In this document: positions 24,660-32,372 of the stretch, piece after piece
Layout of the letters: every line of letters starts with the position of its first letter
Numbering within the stretch: the first letter of the stretch is position 1
NCBI GenBank assembly: GCA_018241325.1
Contig: JAFEEB010000046.1
Coordinates: 1-43,852, forward strand
Length of the DNA stretch: 43,852 nt
Reading direction: 5' to 3'
Source of the DNA: Pseudomonadota bacterium
GTDB lineage: Bacteria > Pseudomonadota > Gammaproteobacteria > Burkholderiales > Burkholderiaceae_C
Program-made: the position numbers and the translations under genes
Notes under the pieces: generated by a model
Database searches by the model: none
What the model was told of the DNA's origin: nothing
What the model saw: the letters and a program-made list of their open reading frames with translations, nothing else

Positions 24660-25357
24660 GCGCAGACCGCCCCGTCGTCTTGATCACCGGCGCCGCCGGC
24701 CAATTGGGCACGGCCGTGGCCGCGCATTTTGCGCAGCAGGGCGCGCGCCTGCTGCTGCTGGACCGCGACGCCAAGGCCTTGCAAGCCCACGCCGGTGCCC
24801 TGGGCGATGCGGCGCTGATTGAGGCCGATTTGCTCAACCGCGAGCAAGTGGCTGCGCGCGTGGATGCGGCACTGGCCAAAGCCGGCCGCGTTCAAGTCCT
24901 GTGCCACCTGGCCGGCGGCTTTCACATGGGCGAGCCGGTGCATGCCACGCCCGCCAGCGCCTGGGACTTCATGATGAATCTCAACGCCGCCAGCTTCATC
25001 CACGTGGCGGCGGCCGTGGTGCCGCGCATGCTGGCGCAGGGCAGCGGACGCATCGTGGCCGTGGGGGCGGGCGGCGGCCTGAAGGGCGGCGCGCAAATGG
25101 GCGCCTACAGCGCGTCCAAGAGCGCGCTGATGCGGCTGGTCGAATCCATGTCGGCCGAGCTGCGCGACGACGGCGTCAACGTCAACGCCGTGCTGCCCTC
25201 CACACTCGACACGCCGGCCAACCGCGCGGCGATGCCCGATGCCGACCCCGCGCGCTGGGTCGCGCCGGCGGCGCTGGCCGAGGTGATCGGTTTTCTCGCG
25301 TCGGACGCGGCGCGCGCCATTCACGGCGCGTTGATTCCGGTGTTTGGGCGGGTGTGA
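24656..25357 (+). CDS. SDR oxidoreductase, candidate quinonoid dihydropteridine reductase
   Basis: A 233-residue short-chain dehydrogenase fold. The cofactor loop is GAAGQLG (12-18) and the active-site pair is Tyr151/Lys155 in YSASK. The usual catalytic Ser, 13 residues before the Tyr, is Ala138. The stretch VLPSTLDTPANRAAMPDAD (179-197) plus a following W matches, from memory, human dihydropteridine reductase (VLPVTLDTPMNRKSMPEAD), as do the Ala at the Ser position and an AGGF/AGGW motif (86-89). It overlaps phhA by four bases. I infer that it reduces quinonoid dihydrobiopterin (or a related pterin) with NADH, closing the cofactor cycle. Generic SDR is the conservative call. Confidence 0.85.
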   Translation: MSADRPVVLITGAAGQLGTAVAAHFAQQGARLLLLDRDAKALQAHAGALGDAALIEADLLNREQVAARVDAALAKAGRVQVLCHLAGGFHMGEPVHATPASAWDFMMNLNAASFIHVAAAVVPRMLAQGSGRIVAVGAGGGLKGGAQMGAYSASKSALMRLVESMSAELRDDGVNVNAVLPSTLDTPANRAAMPDADPARWVAPAALAEVIGFLASDAARAIHGALIPVFGRV

Positions 25358-25415
25358 TCCTGCACGGCCCGAACGATCGGCGAGAGCACGAGTGCTCGCC
25401 GGTGTCGGGTCGCGA

Positions 25416-26264
25416 TCAGGCGTGCGGGCCCGCCGATCCATCGCTCGCCATCCAGCCGCCGTGCCCCGGCGCCAGCCGCGTGCCGGGTGGCAGCATGATG
25501 CCGAACACGCGCTGCAGCACGTCGATCAACGCGTCGCTGCCGTCGATGGGCTGGCGCTGCTCGGTGCCGTCGGCCGCGCGCCGCGTCACGTGGTCGGCGG
25601 TCAGCGTCAGGCGCACGCCGCCGGGCTGGGCCAGTGCCACGCGCGGCCCGTGTCGAAACACCGAATCGGGGTGCGTGCTGGTGTACCAGTTGGCGACGGT
25701 GCGGTCGATGGCGGGTGCATCTTCGAGCGTGAACTCGACCACGTCCACCCAGTCGGGCCCGCGCCGCATCTGGTGGTACCAGCGCTCGCCTTGGCGCTGC
25801 AGGCGGCGCCTGTCGTGCGGGGTGGTTTGCTCGGGGCCGTCGTGCAGACGCAGCGCGGCGGTGAGCGATGCGGCGCCCACGCCGACGTCGGTGATCCACG
25901 GCTGGCCGTCCAGCAGCACTTCGATCAGCATGTGCGTGCGTTGGGTGGCGATGCGGCGGTCGGGCTGGCCCAGGCGCACGCGGGCGGCCAGGGCGCGGGC
26001 GGCAAAACCCAATTGGGTCAGCACGGCCAGCAGCAGCCCGTTTTGCTCAAAACAATAGCCACCGCGCCGCTCGGCCACCATTTTTTGTTGCAGCGCCTGC
26101 GGCTCCAGCCGGATAGGGCGGCCCAGCAGCACGTCGATGTTCTCGAACGGGATGGCCTGGCTGTGTGCCGCCGTCAGCGCGTGCAGCACGTTCCGCGTGG
26201 GCGTGCGCGGGCCGGGGTAGCCGATGCGCTCGAAATAGCGGTCCAGCTCGATCGTCTCGTTCAT
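25416..26264 (-). CDS. nat: Arylamine N-acetyltransferase
   Basis: A 282-residue cytoplasmic enzyme transferring acetyl from acetyl-CoA to arylamines and hydrazines such as isoniazid. The catalytic triad is visible: Cys71 in RRGGYCFEQN, His111 in RTHMLIEV and Asp126 in ITDVGVG. The N-terminal FERIGYPGPRTPTRNVLHAL and the IPFENIDVLLGRPI block are typical. The end with LPPGTRLAPGHGG is normal for the family. It is the last of four same-strand genes after rep, DMT and the lipoprotein, 34 bases from the latter. Symbol used in the general family sense. Confidence 0.94.
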   Translation of the reverse strand: MNETIELDRYFERIGYPGPRTPTRNVLHALTAAHSQAIPFENIDVLLGRPIRLEPQALQQKMVAERRGGYCFEQNGLLLAVLTQLGFAARALAARVRLGQPDRRIATQRTHMLIEVLLDGQPWITDVGVGAASLTAALRLHDGPEQTTPHDRRRLQRQGERWYHQMRRGPDWVDVVEFTLEDAPAIDRTVANWYTSTHPDSVFRHGPRVALAQPGGVRLTLTADHVTRRAADGTEQRQPIDGSDALIDVLQRVFGIMLPPGTRLAPGHGGWMASDGSAGPHA

Positions 26265-26298
26265 CGGCGCAGCTTAGCGCCGGGCGCCCGCGTCCGCA

Positions 26299-26847
26299 TC
26301 ACCAGGCGCTGCCAGACCCCGCGCGCCGCAGCACGAAGGGGCTGTCCAGCGCCGGCTGCCCCGGCTGCGGCAACTGCTGCCAGGTGCCGCGGATCTCGCG
26401 CCCGCACCGGGCGACAACCAGGTGACCGGTCCAGAAGGCGTACAGGCTTTTGCCGTCGCGCGACTCGTCCAGGTTCAGCTCGCCCTCGTCCAGGTCGCCC
26501 GAGGCGATGGAGGTGTGGCCGCCGTAGCTGAACTCGCCGCGCAGGCTTTCGCTGAACTCGGGGTGCTGGCGCAGCAGCAAGGTGCCGTGCTGGCCGAGCG
26601 CCGGCAGATCGAGTTCCCAGGCGCCGTAGAGCTGGCGCGCGCCCCAGCGGGCCAGGTCGGGGCAGGCCGGATTGACCGGGCTGGCGGCGGTCTGGGCCTG
26701 GGGGGCGGTTTTTGAATCGATCGGGCCTGTAGCGCAGGCGGACAGGGCGCAAGCAGCTATCAAAAAAATAGTATGCCGGACAAACGGCGTGGCGACCGGG
26801 GTCGGGCGCGTGCGGCGCGCGTCAGTGCGGGTGGCGGTGGTGGGCAT
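26299..26847 (-). CDS. Predicted lipoprotein with repeat-encoded signal sequence
   Basis: A 182-residue product I do not recognise as a known family. Residues 25-38 (HTIFLIAACALSAC) form a hydrophobic lipoprotein signal with two possible lipidated cysteines, Cys33 (IAAC) and Cys38 (LSAC). The n-region of about 24 residues with several Arg is unusually long. The mature part has YGAWELDLPALGQHGTLLL, SLRGEFSYGGHTSIASGDL and EIRGTWQQL, suggesting a small beta-rich domain. The DNA for the signal is a copy of the ATAGCTGC-type repeat. The only in-frame ATG overlaps the end of the upstream DMT gene by 26 bases. It lies between the DMT and nat genes on the same strand. Confidence 0.72.
   Translation of the reverse strand: MPTTATRTDARRTRPTPVATPFVRHTIFLIAACALSACATGPIDSKTAPQAQTAASPVNPACPDLARWGARQLYGAWELDLPALGQHGTLLLRQHPEFSESLRGEFSYGGHTSIASGDLDEGELNLDESRDGKSLYAFWTGHLVVARCGREIRGTWQQLPQPGQPALDSPFVLRRAGSGSAW
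26707..26772. repeat. ATAGCTGC-type dispersed repeat forming a lipoprotein signal
   Basis: On the minus strand: TTTTTTTGATAGCTGCTTGC, then GCCCTGTCCGCCTGCGCTAC, AGGCC and a TTCAAAA edge. This is the clearest copy in the window, with both AT-rich edges, the AGCTGCTTGCGC core and the GCGCTACAGGC arm. It is translated in the frame that yields IAACALSACATGPIDSK. Confidence 0.75.
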
Positions 26848-27877
26848 CGGGAAAGTGCGGGTGCGTGTGCGTCAGGGCGTCGTGCCGGTGCCAGTGGCTG
26901 TGCCGGGTGCCGGGCGGGACGGGCGGATCATGCCGGTGCAGATGATGCGCGTCGTGCACGTGCGGGTGCTCGTGCGCCAGCGGCTCGTGCGTGTGCTCGT
27001 GGCTGTGGCGCTCGGTCAGGTGCAGCCAGATGCCCACGGCCATCAGCGCGCCGGCCAGCAGCAGCGGCACCGTGACGGTTTCGCCCAGCACCACGGCCAG
27101 CAGGGCGCCGAAAAACGGCGCGATGCAAAAGTACGCCCCCGTGCGCGCCGTGCCCAGGTGCCGCAGGCCCAGCACGAACCACGTCAGGCTGACGCCATAG
27201 GCCAGAAACCCCACCAGCAGCGACGCGGCGACGACGGGCGCGGCCGGCAGCGTGGCCCCCAGCCCGAAGGCCAGGGCCAGGTTGATCGAGCCGGCCGCCA
27301 GGCCCTTGACCGCGGCGATCCAACTCGCGTCGGCCAGCGACACCTTGCGCGTCAGGTTGTTGTCCAGCGCCCAGGCCAGGCAGGCGCCCAGCACCGCCAG
27401 CGCCGGCCAGGCACCGGCAAAGCGGGCCTCGCCGGGCCAGCTCAGCACCACGGCGCCCAGCGCGATGGCGGCCATGCCCAGCGCAATGCGGCGGTCGAAG
27501 TTTTCCTTGAAGGCCAGCCACGCCAGCAGCGCGGTGAACACGCCTTCGGCATTGAGCAGCAGCGACGCGCCCGATGCCGGCATGCCGGTCAGGCCCAGCA
27601 TCAGCAGCACGGGGCCCGCCACGCCGCCGGCCACCACGGCGCCGGCAAACCAGGGCCACTCGACGCGCGACAGGCGGACCGCCGGCGCACGCCGCAGACA
27701 GCGCACGGCGGTGAGGCCCAGCCCCGATCCCAGGTAGAGCAAGCCGGCCAGCAGCCACGGGCTGGCCTGCGCCAGCAGCAGCTTGGCCAGCGGCGTGCCG
27801 GCGCCAAACAGCAGCGCGGCGCCCAGGGCGGCGGCCACGCCCGGCTGGCGCAAACCCGTGGTCCATGGCGTGTTCAT
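26822..27877 (-). CDS. DMT/EamA family transporter with histidine-rich C-terminal tail
   Basis: A 351-residue protein with ten predicted membrane segments in two EamA repeats (AALGAALLFGAGTPLAKLLL near the start; VLGACLAWALDNNLTRKVSLAD opening the second half, and LGTARTGAYFCIAPFFGALL near its end). The last roughly 65 residues are extraordinarily His-rich (HSHEHTHEP, HEHPHVHDAHHLHRHD, HSHWHRHDALTHTHPH, HHRHPH) and should bind divalent metal. The start is at MNTPWTTG; the longer frame into rep is ignored. It is 40 bases downstream of rep. Drug, metabolite or metal export is possible. The tail suggests nickel, cobalt or zinc sensing or buffering, which is inference. Confidence 0.88.
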   Translation of the reverse strand: MNTPWTTGLRQPGVAAALGAALLFGAGTPLAKLLLAQASPWLLAGLLYLGSGLGLTAVRCLRRAPAVRLSRVEWPWFAGAVVAGGVAGPVLLMLGLTGMPASGASLLLNAEGVFTALLAWLAFKENFDRRIALGMAAIALGAVVLSWPGEARFAGAWPALAVLGACLAWALDNNLTRKVSLADASWIAAVKGLAAGSINLALAFGLGATLPAAPVVAASLLVGFLAYGVSLTWFVLGLRHLGTARTGAYFCIAPFFGALLAVVLGETVTVPLLLAGALMAVGIWLHLTERHSHEHTHEPLAHEHPHVHDAHHLHRHDPPVPPGTRHSHWHRHDALTHTHPHFPDAHHRHPH

Positions 27878-27917
27878 CGTGGTGCGGCAAAGCGGGCGGA
27901 TGGCCCTGCACGAGACT

Positions 27918-29981
27918 CTACGCCGCCTCGCCCGCGGGCGCGACGCCGTCGGCCGTCGCCGCGCGCCGGGCAAATTCGGCGCGCAAGGCCTTGAGCTTTT
28001 CGCGCGGGTCTTCGCGCACGGTGGCCGTGTCCAGCGCCATCTCGGCGATGAAGCGGCTGGGCTGCGCGGCCACCACCTCGCGGCCCTTCTTGCGCCGGCG
28101 CGTCCAGCTCACGGCCAGGGTTTGCTTGGCGCGCGTGATGCCAACATACATCAGGCGGCGCTCTTCCTCGATGCGCGCGGCCTGCGCGGCGGCGCCCGCG
28201 TCCTCGTCGGGGCGAAAGGGCAGCAAGCCTTCGTTGACGCCGGCCAGGATGACGTGCGGCCACTCCAGGCCCTTGGCGGCGTGCAGGGTGGAGAGGGTGA
28301 GCACGTTGGGGTCCTGCTCGCGCTCGTTCAGGGTGGAGATGAGCGAGATGGTCTGCGCCACCTCCAGCAGGCTCTTGGGCTCCTGCCGCAGGCTGACGCC
28401 GGCCGCGTCCTCGATCTGGCCGCCGCAGCGCCCGGCCATCCAGTCGCAGAAGTCGATCACGTTGCTCCAGCGCGCGGCGGCCTGGGCGGGGCTGTCGGCG
28501 CTGTCATGTAGGTGCTGCTCGTAGGCGATGTCTTTCAGCCAGTCGGTCAAGAATGTGCGTGCCGCCTCGTGCCCATGCGTGTGGCCGGCGCGGTGGCGCA
28601 AGTCGTTGAGCTGGCGGCCGAACTCGTGCAGGCCGGCGATGGCGCGTGCCGGCAGCGCGGCCGGCAGGCTGTGGGCAAACAGCGCGCCAAACAGCGACAG
28701 ATGCGCCTTGCCGGCAAAGGCGCCCAGGGCGCCCAGCGTCTGGTGGCCGATGCCGCGCTTGGGTGTGGTGACGGCGCGCAAGAAGGCCGGGTCGTCGTCC
28801 TCGTTGATCCACAGGCGCAGCCAGGCGCACAGGTCCTTGATCTCGGCGCGGTCGAAAAAACTCTGTCCGCCCGACACCTTGTACGGAATCTGCGCGCGCC
28901 GCAGCGCCTGCTCAAACACGCGCGCCTGGTGGTTGGCGCGGTACAGGATGGCGAAGTCGCGCCAGTCCTTGGCTGTAGAGGTTTGCCGCAGCGACTGGAT
29001 GCGTGCCACCGCACGCTCGGCCTCGTGCGCCTCGTGGTCGCAGTCCACCACGCGCACCGGCTCGCCCTCGCCCAGCTCGGAATAGAGCCGCTTGGGAAAC
29101 AGCTTGGGGTTGGGGCCGATGACGTTGTTGGCCGCGCGCAGGATGGAACTCGTGGAGCGGTAGTTCTGCTCCAGCTTGATGACCTTCAGCTGCGGGTAGT
29201 CCTGCGGCAGGCGCCTCAGGTTGTCCAGCGTGGCGCCGCGCCAGCCGTAGATGCTTTGGTCGTCGTCACCCACGGCGGTGAAGGCGCCGGCTTGGCCCAC
29301 CAGCCGCTTCATCAACTCGTACTGGGTGGCGTTGGTGTCCTGGTATTCGTCCACCAGCACATGGGCCAGGCGCGCTTGCCATTTGTGCGCCACCTGCTCG
29401 TTATTTTGTAGCAAACGCAGCGGCAGGCCGATCAGGTCGTCGAAGTCCACGCTTTGATAGGCCGTCAATCTCTCTTCGTAGCGCGCCATCAGCAGGGCGG
29501 TCTGGCGTTCGCCCTCGCCCTTGGCCTGCGCCAGGGCGGCGGCGGCGTTCAGGCCCGCGTTCTTCCAGCCGCTGATGGCCCATTGCCACTGGCGCGCGGT
29601 GGCGGCGTCCGTCGTCGTGCCGCAGTCCTTCAGCAGGCTCAGCACGTCGTCGCTGTCCAGGATGCTGAACTGGGGTTTGAGGCCCAGCGCGGCGCCGTCC
29701 TCGCGCAGCAGGCGCACGCCCAGGGCGTGAAAGGTGCAGATCAGCACCTCGCCCGCGGCCTTGCCCACCAGGGCGCGCGCGCGCTCGCGCATCTCGGTGG
29801 CGGCCTTGTTGGTGAAGGTGATGGCGGCGATGCGCGCAGGCGCCACCCCGGTCTGGATCAGGCGGGCGATTTTTTGCGTGATGACGCGCGTCTTGCCCGA
29901 GCCCGCGCCGGCCAGCACCAGGCACGGCCCGCGCAGGTGGTTGACGGCGTCTTGCTGGGCGAGGTTCAGGCGGTCGGACAT
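27918..29981 (-). CDS. rep: ATP-dependent DNA helicase Rep (UvrD/Rep family)
   Basis: A 687-residue superfamily 1A helicase that unwinds 3' to 5' and helps forks through obstacles. Motifs in order: Q-motif LNLAQQDAV, motif I AGAGSGKTRV (24-33), Ia ITFTNKAATEM, II VDEYQDTNATQYEL, III VGDDDQSIYGWRGA, IV LEQNYRS, V TLSTLHAAKGLEWPHVIL, VI EEERRLMYVGITRAKQTL. Start MSDRLNLAQQDAV is the family beginning. The call of Rep over UvrD rests on length and MNxxNPxQxxAV-type N-terminus. The tail after motif VI is shorter than in UvrD. Downstream DMT gene follows within 40 bases. Confidence 0.92.
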   Translation of the reverse strand: MSDRLNLAQQDAVNHLRGPCLVLAGAGSGKTRVITQKIARLIQTGVAPARIAAITFTNKAATEMRERARALVGKAAGEVLICTFHALGVRLLREDGAALGLKPQFSILDSDDVLSLLKDCGTTTDAATARQWQWAISGWKNAGLNAAAALAQAKGEGERQTALLMARYEERLTAYQSVDFDDLIGLPLRLLQNNEQVAHKWQARLAHVLVDEYQDTNATQYELMKRLVGQAGAFTAVGDDDQSIYGWRGATLDNLRRLPQDYPQLKVIKLEQNYRSTSSILRAANNVIGPNPKLFPKRLYSELGEGEPVRVVDCDHEAHEAERAVARIQSLRQTSTAKDWRDFAILYRANHQARVFEQALRRAQIPYKVSGGQSFFDRAEIKDLCAWLRLWINEDDDPAFLRAVTTPKRGIGHQTLGALGAFAGKAHLSLFGALFAHSLPAALPARAIAGLHEFGRQLNDLRHRAGHTHGHEAARTFLTDWLKDIAYEQHLHDSADSPAQAAARWSNVIDFCDWMAGRCGGQIEDAAGVSLRQEPKSLLEVAQTISLISTLNEREQDPNVLTLSTLHAAKGLEWPHVILAGVNEGLLPFRPDEDAGAAAQAARIEEERRLMYVGITRAKQTLAVSWTRRRKKGREVVAAQPSRFIAEMALDTATVREDPREKLKALRAEFARRAATADGVAPAGEAA

Positions 29982-30201
29982 GCGGGCGTCGATGATAGCG
30001 ACCCCTTCGCGCGGCTGCCGAGCAGGAACGTCGGATGCATCGAGCGAGACGCTCGCATTTTCAGCAGATTTCGTGCAGTCCTTCACCGATGCTTGGCGCG
30101 GCCATGCATGAAATGCCGCTCTTTGGTGTCCAATCCCGGCGTTGTCGGGACGCTGCGCCGGGTGCGACGCGGCAGTTGAAGTTTTCAGGGATGCAAGAGC
30201 G

Positions 30202-30804
30202 ATGAAAAACCCATGGACGCGCGCCGTGCTGATGAGCGCCGTGCTGGTGCTGGGCGCAAGCGCCGCAAGCGCAGAAACTAACTTTCCGGCCACCGTGCAG
30301 CTGGGCGGGCAAACCCTGGTGAAGAACGGCCAGGGCACGCGCTATCGGGCGGTGTTCAAGGTGTATGACATGGCGCTGTACCTTCCGAGCAGGACCCAGG
30401 ATGCGGCGCAGGTGCTGGCCATGCCCGGCGCCAAGCGCGCCAGCTTCGTGGCGTTGCGCGATATCCCGGGGGATCAGTTCGGCTTGTCGTTGGTCAGTGG
30501 CATGCGCGAAAACATCAATCCGCAACACGCGGCCGAGGTGGTGCGCCACATGAATGATGTGATTGCCGTGTTCAGCACCGAGACGACGATCAGGGCTGGC
30601 CAGAGCTTCCGCGTGGATCACGTGCCGGGCAAGGGGACGTCGTTTTTTCTGGACGACAAGCAAAAAGGTCCCACGGTGGCCAATCCGCTGTTTGCCGAAG
30701 CGGTGTTCAGCATTTGGATGGGCCGCAAGCCGGTCGAGACGCAGCTCAAGGACGGTCTGCTTGGCAGAGCGGCCCCGGCCGTGAACGCGCAGTTGTCCAA
30801 CTGA
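30202..30804 (+). CDS. Chalcone isomerase-like exported protein
   Basis: A 200-residue protein with a signal peptide (MKNPWTRAVLMSAVLVLG to ASA, about 24 residues). The chalcone-isomerase-like domain shows LGGQTLVKNGQGTRYRAVFKVYDMALYLP (starts about 36), in which VYDMALYL is the hallmark. It continues to RASFVALRDIPGDQFG and a C-terminal NPLFAEAVFSIWMGRKPVE. Bacterial members are periplasmic and their ligand is unknown; flavonoid isomerase activity should not be assumed. Divergent from rep across 220 bases that hold no other gene I can support. Confidence 0.9.
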   Translation: MKNPWTRAVLMSAVLVLGASAASAETNFPATVQLGGQTLVKNGQGTRYRAVFKVYDMALYLPSRTQDAAQVLAMPGAKRASFVALRDIPGDQFGLSLVSGMRENINPQHAAEVVRHMNDVIAVFSTETTIRAGQSFRVDHVPGKGTSFFLDDKQKGPTVANPLFAEAVFSIWMGRKPVETQLKDGLLGRAAPAVNAQLSN

Positions 30805-30850
30805 TATCGGCGCCGGGCGAGGGGTACGCCTTTGTTACCCTTGCGGCCTC

Positions 30851-31825
30851 ATGCAAGCGCTCGCCGGCATCTTTGCCGTCACCTTTCCGTTCTTTGCCCT
30901 GGTGTTGTGCGGCTATGGGGCCGCGCGCTCGCGCCTGCTGCCGCTGGACGCGGTGGCGGGGCTGAACATGTTCGTGCTGTACTTTGCGCTGCCCTGCATG
31001 CTGTACCGCTTTGGCCGCAGCACACCGGCGGCGCAGCTGTTCAGCCCGGCGGTGGCCGGGGTGTGGCTGGCGGTGGGACTGCTGCTGGTGGCGGTGTCGG
31101 CGGCGTGGGCGCGCCGGCAGGGCGCCCCCTGGCCCGATGCCGCCATGGGCGCGCTGGTGGCGGCGTTTCCCAACTCGGGCTTCATGGGGGTGCCGCTGAT
31201 CCTGGCCCTGCTGGGCGAAGGCGCGATGGGCCCGGTGATGGCCAGCCTGCTGGTGGACCTGGTGGTGACCAGCTCGCTGTGCATCGGTTTGTCGCAGTGG
31301 GGCGCCGCCGGCGAGCACGGCGTGGCGCGCGCGGTGGGCGGCGCGCTGCAAGGCGTGCTGCGCAACCCCATGCCCTGGTCGATTCTGGCCGGGGCGCTGG
31401 CGGGGGCGGTGGGCTTCGATTTGTGGGCCCCGGTGGGCCGCACGGTGGCGCTGCTGGCCGATGCGGCGTCGCCGGTGGCGCTGTTCACGATCGGCGCGGT
31501 GCTGGCGCGCGCGCAAATGCAGGCAGCCGTGCCCGCGGCCGCCGCGCGGCCCGCGCTGCAGGACGTGGGCGTGATCACGGTGCTCAAGCTGCTGGTGCAG
31601 CCGGCCCTGGTGTGGGCCGGTGCCGCGTGGGCGGTGCGTGCGGGCGTGCTGCCGCAGGCCCTGCTGGCGCCGCTGGTGCTGACCGCGGCGCTGCCCTCGG
31701 CCGCCAACGTGTCGCTGCTGGCCGAGCGCTTCGGGGCGGACAACGGGCGCGTGGCGCGCGTCATCCTGTATTCGACCGTGGCGGCGTTTTTCAGCTTCTC
31801 GGCCGCCGTGGCGCTGCTGCGCTGA
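30851..31825 (+). CDS. AEC (auxin efflux carrier) family transporter
   Basis: A 324-residue inner-membrane protein with ten predicted segments. Family features: the N-terminal FPFFALVLCGYGAAR, LNMFVLYFALPCMLYRFG in the first bundle, FPNSGFMGVPLILALLGEGA (near 101-120) and, in the second bundle, TAALPSAANVSLLAERFGAD near the end. Bacterial AEC proteins export or import malonate, malate or other organic anions. Substrate unknown here. It starts 47 bases after the chalcone-isomerase-like gene and may share its transcript. It is convergent with the small secreted protein. Confidence 0.9.
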   Translation: MQALAGIFAVTFPFFALVLCGYGAARSRLLPLDAVAGLNMFVLYFALPCMLYRFGRSTPAAQLFSPAVAGVWLAVGLLLVAVSAAWARRQGAPWPDAAMGALVAAFPNSGFMGVPLILALLGEGAMGPVMASLLVDLVVTSSLCIGLSQWGAAGEHGVARAVGGALQGVLRNPMPWSILAGALAGAVGFDLWAPVGRTVALLADAASPVALFTIGAVLARAQMQAAVPAAAARPALQDVGVITVLKLLVQPALVWAGAAWAVRAGVLPQALLAPLVLTAALPSAANVSLLAERFGADNGRVARVILYSTVAAFFSFSAAVALLR

Positions 31826-31843
31826 CCCGGGGCGCAGCGCGCG

Positions 31844-32239
31844 TCACTTGCGCGCGGGCTGGCGCTGCGGCGGCAGCGGCTTGGCGAAGTTCATTTCCTG
31901 CGGGTTGCTTTCCAGCGACCGCAACTCGGACGCGGGCATGGTGGTGACGGTTTCGCGAATGATGCCGCCGCCGATCACGCTGCCCGACTCCTGGCCGGCC
32001 TGGCCGCGCACGCGCGCCTCGCAGTCGGTCTTGTAGAACGGCGGCAGGTTGGCGCAGCGCCGCAGTTCGTTGGCCTGCGCCTGTTCAGGCGTCACGGTGG
32101 TGAGCTGGGCGCCGCGGGCATTGCGCGCTTCCATGCGGGCCGCGGCCGGGTCCTGATTGGTTTGCGCGGGCGTCATCTGCGCGAAGGCGGGCAGCGCGAA
32201 GGCACTGCACAGCGCGAGCAGGGCGATGGGGCGTTTCAT
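31844..32239 (-). CDS. Small secreted protein of unknown function
   Basis: A 131-residue exported protein with signal peptide MKRPIALLALCSAFALPAFA. The mature part begins QMTPAQTNQDPAAARMEARN and has a helical charged region with two Cys: LRRCANLPPFYKTDCEARVRGQ (about 74-95), which could form a disulphide. A Gly/Val segment, ESGSVIGGGIIRETVTTMP, follows. I recall similar small Comamonadaceae proteins with the CANLPPFYKTDCEARV motif but no function. A longer frame upstream is discarded because the signal peptide sets the start. Confidence 0.75.
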   Translation of the reverse strand: MKRPIALLALCSAFALPAFAQMTPAQTNQDPAAARMEARNARGAQLTTVTPEQAQANELRRCANLPPFYKTDCEARVRGQAGQESGSVIGGGIIRETVTTMPASELRSLESNPQEMNFAKPLPPQRQPARK

Positions 32240-32372
32240 GGACGAACTCCTTTCAAGGTGGCCGCGGCGCAAGGCACAGCGCCCGCGTCCGGGACGATGT
32301 CCCACTATAAGCAGTTCGGGCGCGGCGCGCTGTCGGACAAGGCCGCGTGATGCGGCGCTGCCGTTTCCAGGT

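Noticed and set aside
29982-30201. Upstream extension of rep or a short gene in the rep-chalcone isomerase gap
   Set aside because: The extra codons do not match Rep proteins and MSDRLNLAQQDAV is the conserved beginning; no other motif was found.
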